From positions 2,480,001-2,544,000 of the forward strand of contig CAVRUJ010000001.1 of the NCBI GenBank assembly GCA_963724385.1: DNA of 64,000 bases, given 5' to 3'. Numbering within the stretch: the first letter of the stretch is position 1; every line of letters begins with the position of its first letter. Both the position numbers and the translations under genes were made by a program. The notes beneath the pieces were generated by a model. That model did no database searches. It was not told the origin of the DNA and saw only the letters and a program-made list of their open reading frames with translations. The DNA is from DASXQK01 sp963724385. Lineage in GTDB: Bacteria; Pseudomonadota; Alphaproteobacteria; Dongiales; Dongiaceae. Positions 1 to 7,474 of the stretch are shown here, in pieces.

Positions 1-839
1 CAATCCGTCGCTTCCCAATTCGCTGCGTCCGGCACGAAATCGATGTCCCAGAAGTACTCCGCCAATCCGTTCCACGGATCGCGCAGGTAGTGGAAGAAGT
101 TGGAGCCGATGACGTGGCGGCCGAGCCCCCAGGCGCTGCTGTAGCCGGCCTCCACCATGTGCCCGGCGCCCAGCACGATCTCATCCAAGCTGCCGACCTC
201 GAAACTAGCGTGATGGAAACCGCTGCGGTCGGAATGGGCGAAGGCCAGGACATGATGGTCGCTGTCGCCCGCGCTGCGCAGGAAGGCGAGCATATCTCCA
301 CCAGCCGTGTCGGAGAGCCGCATGCCCAGCGTCCCGGTGTAAAAGGCAGCCGCCCGCTTCACATCGGGCGTGAATAGCAGCACATGGCCGAGACGCCTCG
401 GCCGGGTGGGCGTGCCCCGCGCCGGTGCACCGCGCGCGCCAAGCCGACGGAAATCGCCGGGGCTGTTCATCCTTTCTCCCGGCTCAGCCTTGGGCGGTGC
501 CGCCTCGGCAATCTGCAGATTGACCAGCGTGCCGTCGGGGTCGTGAAACCACAGGCCGCCGGGCGCGCCTTGGCCTTGCGGATCGAGGAGGCGGATGCCG
601 CCGGCTTCAAGCCTTGTCTTGGCGTCGGGCAACCCGCGCGCCGTAGTGCCGAAGCTGAGATGATGGACGCGCCGCTTCCGTCCTTCGTTTAGCAGAATCT
701 GGTCCTGATCGCGCCCGGCACAGCGAAGCGCCAGACGATCGCCGCGGTCTTCAGCCTGCAGTCCAAAGGCTTCGTAGAACCGCCGCCCCGCCTCGACATC
801 GGGAACCGTCAAGGCAAGGTGCTGAAGATTGCGGATCAT
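1..839 (-). CDS. Type I extradiol ring-cleavage dioxygenase (VOC superfamily), 3' end outside the window
   Basis: The gene reads leftwards from an ATG at 837-839 and runs off the window edge with 279 residues visible and no stop. It has two VOC (glyoxalase/bleomycin-resistance) modules, about residues 1-115 and 148-279. The second carries the expected metal triad of type I extradiol dioxygenases: H152 (in LGHVLLF), H210 (in FHHASFEV) and E261 (in LAEYFWD). The spacing is very close to H146/H210/E260 of BphC, and a Tyr follows in FFHYLRDP. Such enzymes open catechol-type rings with Fe(II) or Mn(II) in the cytoplasm. The substrate cannot be told from sequence. An FAH-family hydrolase (56143-57000) and a 3-oxoadipate module (14461-17307) elsewhere in the window fit an aromatic-degrading lifestyle. 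The first 240 coding bases and the upstream region are duplicated at 4736-5085. Confidence 0.85.
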   Translation of the reverse strand, partial: MIRNLQHLALTVPDVEAGRRFYEAFGLQAEDRGDRLALRCAGRDQDQILLNEGRKRRVHHLSFGTTARGLPDAKTRLEAGGIRLLDPQGQGAPGGLWFHDPDGTLVNLQIAEAAPPKAEPGERMNSPGDFRRLGARGAPARGTPTRPRRLGHVLLFTPDVKRAAAFYTGTLGMRLSDTAGGDMLAFLRSAGDSDHHVLAFAHSDRSGFHHASFEVGSLDEIVLGAGHMVEAGYSSAWGLGRHVIGSNFFHYLRDPWNGLAEYFWDIDFVPDAANWEATD

Positions 840-951
840 TGCTGTTCTCCCTCGGGCGTCGTCGACTTCGCGACTATCAAAGCACAATCGGCCGGCGCAG
901 GAGAGTCTGTCTGCCGGCTCGGCCCCTTCGGACTCTCTATTCTCGGAGCCT
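598..951. repeat. Direct duplication, copy A (5' part of dioxygenase gene plus upstream region)
   Basis: This 354-base stretch matches 4736-5085 in the same orientation with only scattered substitutions and small indels. It covers the first 240 bases of the dioxygenase coding region and about 112 bases upstream of the start codon. The match begins abruptly at the shared CCGCCGGCTTCAAGCC and ends after GGAGCCT. Confidence 0.9.
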
Positions 952-1308
952 TGACTCCTTTTCCCCGTATCAATCCTGATCGGCATCAAGACCGGCACGC
1001 TCGAGCCCAGCCAGATGTCGACGGCGACCGGCCGCCCATCTTTGATTGTGGACAAACCGTCACTTGCGCTTCCAAGGAGAAAGGCAGAGACAAGCGCAGG
1101 GCAACCGCGCGGCGGTGCGCCCCCTCGCACCCGTCACTCGGCTATCGGGAAGCCGCCAACCGGCCCATCTGGCCCTCCCCGGGCTATGGCCACATACGGC
1201 TTCCCGGCCCGGTTTCGATCAGCCGGGAGACCGGCCCCGCAACCCTTCCCGCTGAGGGTTCGCCTTGAGCCGCGCGGATCATGGCGATGAGACTTCGAGA
1301 GAAAGAAC
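952..1308. other. Unassigned intergenic stretch
   Basis: Between the duplicated upstream region and the small gene at 1322 I see no convincing coding sequence. Several short overlapping open frames exist on both strands, but none has a ribosome site, a recognisable motif or a protein-like composition. It may be decayed sequence. Confidence 0.4.
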
Positions 1309-1321
1309 AGGAGGCGACAGG

Positions 1322-1525
1322 ATGTTGCATATATTCGCCGCCCGTAAACCCGAAGCAACCGCACCGCTGCATTGGGTCTGGGCTTCTACTCGTGAAGAGG
1401 CTGAACGTCACCGCACGGCTCTGGCGGAGAATGGAGAGCTCGTCAGTGAGATCAAAGAGGACGTCCCGAACGAGTCCGGCTCCTTCCACTTGCAAATGGT
1501 AAGGCCGACCTGGCAGGGATTGTAG
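1322..1525 (+). CDS. Small hypothetical protein, 67 aa
   Basis: The start is chosen at ATG 1322 because a perfect AGGAGG lies at 1309-1314, seven bases upstream; an in-frame upstream start at 1265 lacks this. The product begins MLHIFAARKPEA and is soluble, with a helical centre rich in Glu and Arg and no membrane segment or cysteine motif. It has the look of a small conserved alphaproteobacterial protein, but I do not recognise the family. It stands alone, between the dioxygenase gene on the left and a run of broken genes on the right. Confidence 0.65.
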   Translation: MLHIFAARKPEATAPLHWVWASTREEAERHRTALAENGELVSEIKEDVPNESGSFHLQMVRPTWQGL

Positions 1526-1560
1526 TCGCCGGATTTGAGCAACAAGCTGTCCGTAGTCAG

Positions 1561-1741
1561 TTAATCGGCTCGCCCCCTCACCTCAATTGCTTTCAGGATC
1601 CGGCGTCAAGTGGCTGCCCCGATCATGTCGCCAGCGTGTAGGAGCTGAACGGCCCGCTCGCGAGTGCCGCAGCATTGCATCCTCGCCGTGCTGGTCTAGC
1701 AGCAGCTTCGCGGCGCGGAAGATGTCGGGCTCAGAGGCCAT
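1561..1741 (-). pseudogene. Broken small-protein gene, copy 1 (DUF6961-like)
   Basis: Reading leftwards from ATG at 1739-1741 the product starts MASEPDIFRAAKLLLDQHGED. About codon 23 the similarity jumps to another frame, which continues RERAVQLLHAGDMIGAAT, a TGA stop, then RRILKAIEVRG. The layout (DIFRAAKLL-DQHGED, then a GD-x2-GAAxW-x-RIL-x-AIE tail) matches a small alphaproteobacterial family that I recall as DUF6961. The TGA sits where the family normally has Trp (TGG). One frameshift plus one nonsense change make it inactive. Two more degraded copies lie at 3803-3964 and 5199-5265. Confidence 0.7.
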
Positions 1742-1832
1742 TGGCGGGCCCTGCTTCGCGGTGAACTACGCAGCATTGCATCTGTTGGTCGAGACGCGCA
1801 CTGTTGCTCCCTGCTCAGTCAAGCTGGCGCCA

Positions 1833-2081
1833 ATGGCTAAGGAGTCAAAATCGATTCCGGAAATACAGGAATTGATCCTGGCGGAGTTCCGCGCTCGCAA
1901 ATGCACTGCGGCCGTTCAAAGCATTAGAGTCAACCGACATGACGTTGACGGCGAGGGTGCCAACTGGGGAGCGTGTTATTGGATGAATGTGGGCACATCG
2001 GGGTTGGGGGACAGCGAAAAGGCGCTCCGCCAAATCCTGCGGCGGCTGCGGGGGATTTACACCGCCGCTGAGGCGGAGTGA
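1833..2081 (+). CDS. Small hypothetical protein, 82 aa
   Basis: The frame stays open upstream, but protein-like composition begins at MAKESKSIPEIQELILAEFR (ATG at 1833). The product has an N-terminal helix, a central segment with two Trp and one Cys (ANWGACYWMNVG) and a basic C-terminal helix (ALRQILRRLRGIY). It resembles short Rhizobiales proteins with an E-x2-I/V-R-x(n)-NW core, but I cannot name a family. No good ribosome site is visible. It ends two bases before the convergent gene at 2084-2326. Confidence 0.5.
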   Translation: MAKESKSIPEIQELILAEFRARKCTAAVQSIRVNRHDVDGEGANWGACYWMNVGTSGLGDSEKALRQILRRLRGIYTAAEAE

Positions 2082-2083
2082 TT

Positions 2084-2326
2084 TCATCGCTGGGGGATGG
2101 CCATCGCAGCCAGCCCCTCGCGTGCACCCGCAAGACAATTCTGGGTGACCACCACCGCCTTGCCGGCGGCCTCAGCACTGGGGACATTCGCCGCCGCATC
2201 CTGGCTTCGGTGAACGATGCCCAGAGCATCCTCGCGGGTCAAAACGCCCTTATGAACGAGCGCATGTAGCACAACGGATTGCGGGGTGAGGGCAGCCTTA
2301 GCGATGCCTTGGGCGGCTTCGTCCAT
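2084..2326 (-). CDS. Small hypothetical protein, 80 aa
   Basis: The start MDEAAQGIAKAAL (ATG at 2324-2326) is favoured over a longer frame to 2392 because a purine-rich AGAGGGGAA lies just upstream. The product is a soluble helical protein ending TQNCLAGAREGLAAMAIPQR. That ending recurs as a relic at 5131-5202 (TQGCLAGVREGLEATPTRL), where it overlaps the start of a DUF6961-like fragment by a GTGA junction. This suggests that the gene and the DUF6961-like gene once formed a two-gene operon. No function is known to me. Confidence 0.6.
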   Translation of the reverse strand: MDEAAQGIAKAALTPQSVVLHALVHKGVLTREDALGIVHRSQDAAANVPSAEAAGKAVVVTQNCLAGAREGLAAMAIPQR

Positions 2327-2510
2327 TGTGGTTCCCCTCTGCGAACAGCATAAGAATAATGTGGTGAATTGCAGTGTGCAATTTTGAACCATTTATTTGG
2401 ATCTCGGGTGATTTATTTCATTGTAACTAAAGGTCGGTCACACAATTTAATCAGCATGTCCTAGCGCGACACAATAATTGTCGCCTCACCGAGATCGGGA
2501 GATTCACCAC

Positions 2511-2723
2511 ATGCGCGCCCTGCCAAACATCCTCAGTTCCTTGATCCTAGTCGGCGCCCTAGCCGGCTGTGTCGTTTACGGGGGCCATGAAGGCCGCAGC
2601 TATGGGTATTCCGGCGGCTACGGCGGCTACAACAATGGCTACGGCTACAATGGTGGCTCCGATTACCATGGTGACTACGGCGATAGCGGTGGCACTTGGC
2701 ATCGGCCGTACAATGGCTGGTGA
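2511..2723 (+). CDS. Gly/Tyr-rich lipoprotein, 70 aa
   Basis: The product begins MRALPNILSSLILVGALAGC, a classic lipoprotein signal peptide with lipobox LAGC at Cys20. The mature part is short and made almost wholly of Gly, Tyr, Asn, Ser and Asp (for example YSGGYGGYNNGYGYNGG), so it is probably flexible and lipid-anchored in the inner or outer membrane. A GGGAGA at 2497-2502 precedes ATG 2511, and an in-frame earlier start at 2478 would spoil the signal peptide. It is monocistronic. No enzyme motif is present. Confidence 0.75.
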   Translation: MRALPNILSSLILVGALAGCVVYGGHEGRSYGYSGGYGGYNNGYGYNGGSDYHGDYGDSGGTWHRPYNGW

Positions 2724-2895
2724 CCCGCGCCGCGATTGACTCCCTGCTCTTTAGGAGAGCCAGCGGCCTGTCGATGCACTAAAGCCCCGGCAACGGTTTC
2801 GAATTGCTTGGCCACCACCGCTCGCCGCAGGGGCATCGGAACCACCACCCGATATAGGACAGCTCGGCCGGGAATTCACCGCCTGCCCCTAGCGA

Positions 2896-3690
2896 TCAGC
2901 GAAATCCGAGCACGCGGCTTAAATAGTCGTCGAATTCCTTCAAGAGCACGGCATTGCCCGAGGCGGGCCAGCGGCGGCCCGGCGGCTGGCGTCGGTGGGC
3001 GAGCGCCCGGAACCGGCCCTTCTGGGTGTGCGCCTTCAGCCCCAGGAGCATGATGCGGCTCAGCTGCACCGAGAGATCGGGAATTGCAGCGAAAGACTTG
3101 TGCAGCCCGGATATATAGGCCGGCGTGGCCCGTGCGAAGGGGAGAGCGTCGATCACCTCGGCGGCCGGCAAGTCTGGGCCCTGCCAGTCCAGCACCTCCA
3201 ACGACGGGTAGGTGCCGCCCTTGTCGGTGTGCAGCATCTGAATCTGGAGGATGATCTGGTTGCCGCCAACGGTGCGGTAGGCTACCAGATCGCCCGGTTG
3301 CCAGTCGCAGGTGCAAGGAAGATCGCGCCGCACCTGCCGTGGCGGGGGCGGGGGTGACAGGAGCTGCGCGCGGGTATCGGCGAGGATCCGGCGCCGGCGT
3401 GCCTCGGATTTCGTGCCCAGCCAGGCGGCGAGGGCGCCCCCGCCGTCGATCGCAGCGATGGCCGCGTCACGCACGCGCTCTTCCAGCCGGCCGAGCTTCC
3501 ATTGCGTGACGGCAAGAGCGAGCCACACGGTCGCGGCATAGGGAGGATCAGCCGGGTCAGGAGAATATTGGGCAAGGATCTTGTCAGTTGCTGCCGCGGG
3601 GGTCAGGCCGTCGGCGATGGCACCGCGAAAATCCTCCCGCACGTCGCTCGCCGTGTCATCGGAGAAGAGCGCGGTTCCCCAGGTGCCCAT
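2896..3690 (-). CDS. Hypothetical protein with DUF4259-like N-terminus, 264 aa
   Basis: The product begins MGTWGTALFSDDTASDVRED, an opening like that of DUF4259-type proteins (MGxWG, then (D/S)DTA). Residues 30-90 are helical with WLALAVTQWKLGRLE. After a proline run near residues 112-116 comes a domain with CTCDW and LVAYRTVGGNQIILQI. The C-terminal 40 residues are Arg-rich. No signal peptide or membrane segment is seen. The role is unknown. It is flanked by the lipoprotein gene and a broken DUF6961-like gene. Confidence 0.65.
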   Translation of the reverse strand: MGTWGTALFSDDTASDVREDFRGAIADGLTPAAATDKILAQYSPDPADPPYAATVWLALAVTQWKLGRLEERVRDAAIAAIDGGGALAAWLGTKSEARRRRILADTRAQLLSPPPPPRQVRRDLPCTCDWQPGDLVAYRTVGGNQIILQIQMLHTDKGGTYPSLEVLDWQGPDLPAAEVIDALPFARATPAYISGLHKSFAAIPDLSVQLSRIMLLGLKAHTQKGRFRALAHRRQPPGRRWPASGNAVLLKEFDDYLSRVLGFR

Positions 3691-3802
3691 GCAGCAAGTC
3701 TAGCCGAAAGCCTGCCCCGACACATCACCAGCCCCGCCCAGCCGTTGCCGACGGAAGAAGATGCCTCTATCGGAATTGGACCACTAGCAGCTTGTGAGCC
3801 CG

Positions 3803-3964
3803 CTAGACAATGGCGGCAAGAATTGCCTGCCACATGGCGACGCCCTCATTGTCGCCACAGGCGATGCGATCCGCTGCCTGTCGAGCTGCAGCGCAAGTCG
3901 CCTTGTCTCCGTGTTGCTCTATTGGCAGCCTGGCGGCACGGAGAGCGTCGGAGTCGGTGATTGA
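3803..3964 (-). pseudogene. Broken small-protein gene, copy 2 (DUF6961-like)
   Basis: The leftward frame reads ASITDSDALRAARLPIEQHGD, then AAARQAADRIACGDNEGVAMWQAILAAIV and a stop at 3803-3805. It keeps the whole family layout, including the Trp and the IL-x-AI ending, but I see no ATG, GTG or TTG at the expected start. Divergence from copies 1 and 3 is strong, so it is either a degraded paralogue or a gene that lost its start codon. It overlaps nothing and lies just past the 3' end of the coiled-coil protein gene (3987-4601). Confidence 0.55.
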
Positions 3965-3986
3965 CGCCGGACTCTCTCCCTGGCGG

Positions 3987-4601
3987 CTAGTTGGTTTTTG
4001 GGCCAGACGTGCTCACGGTAGAGGTCGACCCCGGAATGGGCGTTGATGTGGATGGGTAGATGATCATGCCATAGTCATTGTTGGCGCTGGGGACGCTGCC
4101 TTCTGCCGTGCAAGGCTGGCCGATTCCCGGGCAATGAAAGGTTATGAGCGCGCTGGGCATGTGTCCCGGCGTGGTTAGCGTGAAGGTGTGGTAATGATTT
4201 GCGAACTGCGTTTGCAGTTTTTGCAACGAGGCCTGCTGCCCCTGCGCGCCCCCTTGAAGAGTGGAGACCTGCGACTGAAGGGCAGAAACCTGAGACAGCA
4301 GCGTTTTGATGCTCTTGTCATCGCCAACCAATTTAGTCTTCAGCGTCGCGATATCGGCCTCATCGGCATCCACCCTCTGCTTCAAGACCGCAAGAGCCTG
4401 AGCAACACTCAAGGAAACGGTGGGGGCCGGCGCCGGCGATGACGGGCTCGCCGTCAGCAGCAACTCGGACTTTGCTTTATGCGGCAGCGCACCAATCGGC
4501 ATTTGCGCATACGCACATGACGGAAATGCATATTCGCCCATGACGGCGAGCAGAACGCCACCAGTGACCGCGAGCGCAACAAGGGTAGGTCTGCTGTACA
4601 T
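3987..4601 (-). CDS. Secreted coiled-coil protein, 204 aa
   Basis: A signal peptide spans about residues 1-32 (MYSRPTLVALAVTGGVLLAV, with cleavage near CAYAQ). After a Ser/Pro/Ala-rich linker (residues 50-62), residues 64-135 form a heptad-rich coiled coil with LSVAQALAVLKQRVDADEA, SIKTLLSQVSALQSQVSTLQ and QASLQKLQTQF. The C-terminal 65 residues contain HYHTFTLTTPGH and two Cys (HCPGIGQPC), likely a small disulfide-bonded globular domain. Coiled-coil-plus-head layouts of this kind occur in phage-tail-like and surface proteins, but I cannot assign a family. The gene stands alone. Confidence 0.7.
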   Translation of the reverse strand: MYSRPTLVALAVTGGVLLAVMGEYAFPSCAYAQMPIGALPHKAKSELLLTASPSSPAPAPTVSLSVAQALAVLKQRVDADEADIATLKTKLVGDDKSIKTLLSQVSALQSQVSTLQGGAQGQQASLQKLQTQFANHYHTFTLTTPGHMPSALITFHCPGIGQPCTAEGSVPSANNDYGMIIYPSTSTPIPGSTSTVSTSGPKTN

Positions 4602-4735
4602 TGACTGATCCTCCCAAGGCTTGTTACCCCTCGGCGCTCGAGCTTAGGTGATCGGGTCTATCGAGTCAGCGTTGACGACTTCCGCAATAGCATTGAGATA
4701 TTCGAATAGCACCGTTCCGCGCAGGCGCGCCGGAA

Positions 4736-4977
4736 CCGCCGGCTTCAAGCCTTGTCTTCGCGTCAGGCGACTCGCTCGCCGTAGTGCCGAAGCTGAGATG
4801 ATGGACGCGCCGCTCTCGTCCTTCGTTTAGCAGAATCTGGTCCTGATCGCGCCCTGCGCAGCGAAGCGCCAGACGGTCACCGCGGTCTCCAGCCTGCAGT
4901 CCAAAGGCTTCGTAGAACCGGCGTCCGGCCTCGACATCGGGAACCGTCAGGGCAAGATGCTGGAGATTGCGGATCAT
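4736..4977 (-). pseudogene. Truncated duplicate of the extradiol dioxygenase gene
   Basis: From ATG at 4975-4977 the frame gives MIRNLQHLALTVPDVEAGRR and continues nearly identical to the gene at 1-839 for 81 residues (to RLEAGG). It then leaves homology at 4736 and runs through about 23 unrelated codons to a stop at 4666. Only most of the first VOC module is left and all metal ligands (which lie in the second module) are missing, so it cannot be a dioxygenase. Because the upstream region was copied too, it may still be transcribed. Confidence 0.85.
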
Positions 4978-5085
4978 TGCTGTTCTCCCTTGGGCGTCGT
5001 CTTCACGATCATCAAAGCACATTCGGACGGGGCAGGAGAGGCTGTCTCTCGGCTCGGCCCCCCGGACTCTCTATTCCTGGAGCCT
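4736..5085. repeat. Direct duplication, copy B
   Basis: This is the partner of 598-951 in the same orientation, 4.1 kb away. The left breakpoint is inside the dioxygenase coding region and the right breakpoint is about 108 bases upstream of its start. The first unrelated bases on the right are an A-rich stretch (GGGCCAAAAAATATTCACG), with no insertion sequence at either edge. Confidence 0.9.
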
Positions 5086-5130
5086 GGGCCAAAAAATATT
5101 CACGTGGCAAAAAATCCACTCCGACCCCAG

Positions 5131-5265
5131 ATCTTCCTCATCACGCAAGGCTGCCTTGCGGGAGTGCGCGAGGGGTTGGAGGCGACACCCACTCGGCTGT
5201 GACCGCCGATCCCGACATCTTCCGCGCCGCCAAACTCTTGATCGATCAGCATGGCGGGGATTTCT
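5131..5265 (+). pseudogene. Relic of a two-gene operon: 3' end of an 80-aa-type gene and 5' end of a DUF6961-like gene
   Basis: The rightward frame ending at 5202 reads IFLITQGCLAGVREGLEATP, the same tail as the product of 2084-2326. Its TGA (5200-5202) overlaps GTG 5199-5201, which opens MTADPDIFRAAKLLIDQHGGD, the head of the DUF6961-like family. Similarity stops at about 5265. What follows is unrelated and leads into the TIGR04255 gene. The GTGA overlap shows how the intact pair was arranged, and the sharp end marks a junction. Confidence 0.65.
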
Positions 5266-5384
5266 CACGGCTCGCACGGAATGAATTGTCGTCGTCCCTT
5301 TGCTGGTCACCGGCCGAAGACAAGATTATGCTGGCCGGAATCTGGTATAGAGAGAGGGGCAGCATCGCCCTAACAGGCTCGAAT

Positions 5385-6134
5385 ATGCCCCCAGGCGGTT
5401 ATCGTAGGCCACCCATTGTAGAGGCTGTAATCGAACACCGTTTCGAGCAGACTCTGAGTGAGGATGCCCTAAAGAAGTTCGTCCGGAACGTTGATGGCTC
5501 CTATCCGACGACAGAGCAAATGTTCGACGTATCTCTGGAGGTCACACCTGTCGCGGCGGGACAGGACGCTGCGACCGTGGCAAAACAGGAGTTGGCCGGA
5601 TATAGAATGACGGCATCCGATTCGATCAACATAGTTGTGCTCCGAAAGGATCGAATCGCAACTGCTCGACGAGCCCCGTACTGCGGATGGCGAGAATTCT
5701 CCGAGAAGGCGAATGAAAATCTCCTCGCATTGAAAAAGGTGAGCGGGTACAGAACGGTTACTAGAATTGCTGCGCGGTACATAAACCGAATTGATATTCC
5801 GACGCAGGCAGGCCATGCGACTAACGCGAAAGACTATATCCTGGCCGCTCCGGATTTGCCCGCTGAGGCCGCGGCTGTTGATGCTTATTCTCTCCAGTTG
5901 TCAATGCCAGTGCCGGCTATAGCGGGTCATGCAGTGGTAAGGACGGGTCCGGTAACCTCACCTCTCATTGATCATACATCCCTTCTTCTTGACATCGACC
6001 TCTACAGGGACCAAAACCTCCCGCAGAAGGACGCGGATTTGGTGCAGCTACTGGAAGAGATACGCCTTCAAAAGAACTATCTATTCGAGGCATTCATTAC
6101 GGCTCGTGCTCGGGAGATTTTTGACCGTGAGTAG
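5385..6134 (+). CDS. TIGR04255 family protein, 249 aa
   Basis: The start MPPGGYRRPPIVEAVIEHRF (ATG 5385) places the family hallmark RPPIVEAVIE-x-RF near the N-terminus. The frame is open much further upstream, but only because it runs through relic sequence. The end ILFEAF-like LFEAFITARAREIFDRE is also typical, where the family ends with a helix followed by REIF. Length agrees with the usual 240-270 residues. The family is scattered across bacteria and archaea and its function is unknown to me; no catalytic motif, signal or membrane segment is visible. The stop overlaps the GTG start of the next gene by eight bases, so the two are very likely co-translated. The gene is less GC-rich than the surrounding chromosome. 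Confidence 0.8.
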   Translation: MPPGGYRRPPIVEAVIEHRFEQTLSEDALKKFVRNVDGSYPTTEQMFDVSLEVTPVAAGQDAATVAKQELAGYRMTASDSINIVVLRKDRIATARRAPYCGWREFSEKANENLLALKKVSGYRTVTRIAARYINRIDIPTQAGHATNAKDYILAAPDLPAEAAAVDAYSLQLSMPVPAIAGHAVVRTGPVTSPLIDHTSLLLDIDLYRDQNLPQKDADLVQLLEEIRLQKNYLFEAFITARAREIFDRE

Positions 6135-6759
6135 TGCGCTCCAAGACCAGGCTTTTGGCATCTCCAGCGACGCAACCGCGATAGACCCGCGATGGTCGAC
6201 CTCGACTTCTATCAAGCAGTTCGGTTCTAGCCTGCCCACGACGTGGGGTGCTCGTCACATCAGGCGGGACCGCGTCACCGCAGGCGCACCGGCCATCCAT
6301 TCGCAAGCATACGTACCAACAACCGGTCAGGGGTTGGAAGCTGCTCTGTTTCAGAATCGGAGTGAACTGAAACTGTTGACTGGGCAAGTGGCGATGCACC
6401 TTGGGCGGGCCGAGCGCACCAGTCTCTTCGAGGCGATTGATCGCTTGCTCGATATCGAGCATTGGGAGGATGAATCCTCCAAAATCGATGTTGGGGCGTT
6501 CAGGACGTATCTGCGATTTGCGATTTATGCTCGGCCGGGCCGGATACCCAACCTGGGCGTCGGTCCTTCTGGCGCCCTGCTTGCCGGCTGGAGGTCGGAA
6601 GGCCGGTCGGCGCATGTGGAGTTCCTGCCCGATGATCAATGCGTTGCATTATTGAGGTACGAGTCCGTTCGTGGCCCGGAAACCTCCGCTTGGCGAGGTC
6701 ATGTGGCGAGATTGAGGAGTATGATCGAAGGCCTGACTGAGTCGAAGCTCCTGGACTAA
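6127..6759 (+). CDS. Unknown protein coupled to TIGR04255, 210 aa
   Basis: GTG at 6127 is chosen because it overlaps the upstream stop (GTGAGTAG) and follows GGGAG at 6112-6116; a longer frame from 5968 would run backwards through the TIGR04255 gene. The product starts VSSALQDQAFGISSDATAID. It has a helical region (about residues 80-115, RSELKLLTGQVAMHLGRAER) and a beta-rich C-terminal half (FAIYARPGRIPNLGVGPSGALLAGWRS, about residues 130-185) with several Trp. No signal peptide, membrane segment or nucleotide-binding motif is seen. I do not recognise a family. Confidence 0.75.
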   Translation: MSSALQDQAFGISSDATAIDPRWSTSTSIKQFGSSLPTTWGARHIRRDRVTAGAPAIHSQAYVPTTGQGLEAALFQNRSELKLLTGQVAMHLGRAERTSLFEAIDRLLDIEHWEDESSKIDVGAFRTYLRFAIYARPGRIPNLGVGPSGALLAGWRSEGRSAHVEFLPDDQCVALLRYESVRGPETSAWRGHVARLRSMIEGLTESKLLD

Positions 6760-6770
6760 CTCCTCGTCAA

Positions 6771-7235
6771 ATGGCGAAAAAATATTCCCTGGTCGCGGAG
6801 GACCATCACGTCGTTAGACGTTGCGGTTATCAGGTAATCGAGTGGGAAGGCGATACTGTGGTGGGCCTATATCCCAGGTCGATGATGCTTAGGGAAAACG
6901 ATGAGGGCTACCTATCGGCCAACTGGCTCGAGCACTGCCCAGGCAGCAAGATTGAGCGGTTGCGCACTATCGTCGAGATATACAGGAACAAGTCGACATC
7001 CAAGAAGCTGAGTCCCAAATCCGGCGTGGCCGTGTTACAAAGTGGCCGCATCTCCGCCATAGCGCGGCAGCACGGTCATGAGGTGTCGGTCCGCTACACC
7101 CCCAACAAACAAGACCCGTCATATTCTCGGATATCAGGCTTGCCGAAGAACAATTCCGACATGATCCTGATCGGGATGCTGGCAAACGAAGGTTTTGCCG
7201 ATTTCCACCTGCTGCGCGATCTGCCGGCGGTTTAA
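6771..7235 (+). CDS. Unknown protein, third gene of the TIGR04255 module, 154 aa
   Basis: It starts 11 bases after the previous stop (ATG 6771), in the same transcription unit. The product begins MAKKYSLVAEDHHVVRRCGY and contains GDTVVGLYPRSMMLRENDEG, LSANWLEHCPGSKIERL, SGVAVLQSGRISAIARQ and VSVRYTPNKQDPSYSRISGL. The pattern of an NWLE motif, a basic helix and a core of short strands suggests a small globular protein. I cannot assign a family or activity. It ends at TAA 7233-7235, overlapping the stop of a convergent PAP2 remnant. Confidence 0.75.
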   Translation: MAKKYSLVAEDHHVVRRCGYQVIEWEGDTVVGLYPRSMMLRENDEGYLSANWLEHCPGSKIERLRTIVEIYRNKSTSKKLSPKSGVAVLQSGRISAIARQHGHEVSVRYTPNKQDPSYSRISGLPKNNSDMILIGMLANEGFADFHLLRDLPAV

Positions 7236-7474
7236 TCCGCGATCACGGTGACCACCAGTTGCTCGGCATTGGCGGAACATCCAGCCGAGCCCTCGGCTGC
7301 GGCGACTGCCAGGCCAGCGACAGCCAAACCGGCCAGAACGTCGTCCGAGTAGTGGCCCCCGATCAGCGGTGCCGACGCGATGATGACGAGCTGCAGCCCG
7401 ATCCTACGGCGCCGAACCAGCGCGGCGTCAGCAGGCCCAAGTCGCGAGCGTTGCGCGATACCAGGAGAGGGCGA
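7232..7474 (-). pseudogene. Remnant of a PAP2-family phosphatase (C-terminal part)
   Basis: The leftward frame ending at TAA 7232-7234 contains VIIASAPLIGGHYSDDVLAG followed by LAVAGLAVAAAE. This matches the last PAP2 motif (x-GGHY-x2-DV-x-AG, catalytic His) and its trailing membrane helix. The frame is closed by a TGA at 7475-7477, and neither the K-x6-RP nor the PSGH motif is present upstream. It is therefore only the tail of a membrane phosphatase of the lipid-phosphatase type. Confidence 0.55.

Noticed and set aside
1561..1741. TGA in a small gene as a selenocysteine or recoding site
   Set aside because: The same copy also carries a frameshift, the position is Trp in the family, and no SECIS-like hairpin is near. 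It is simply a broken gene.
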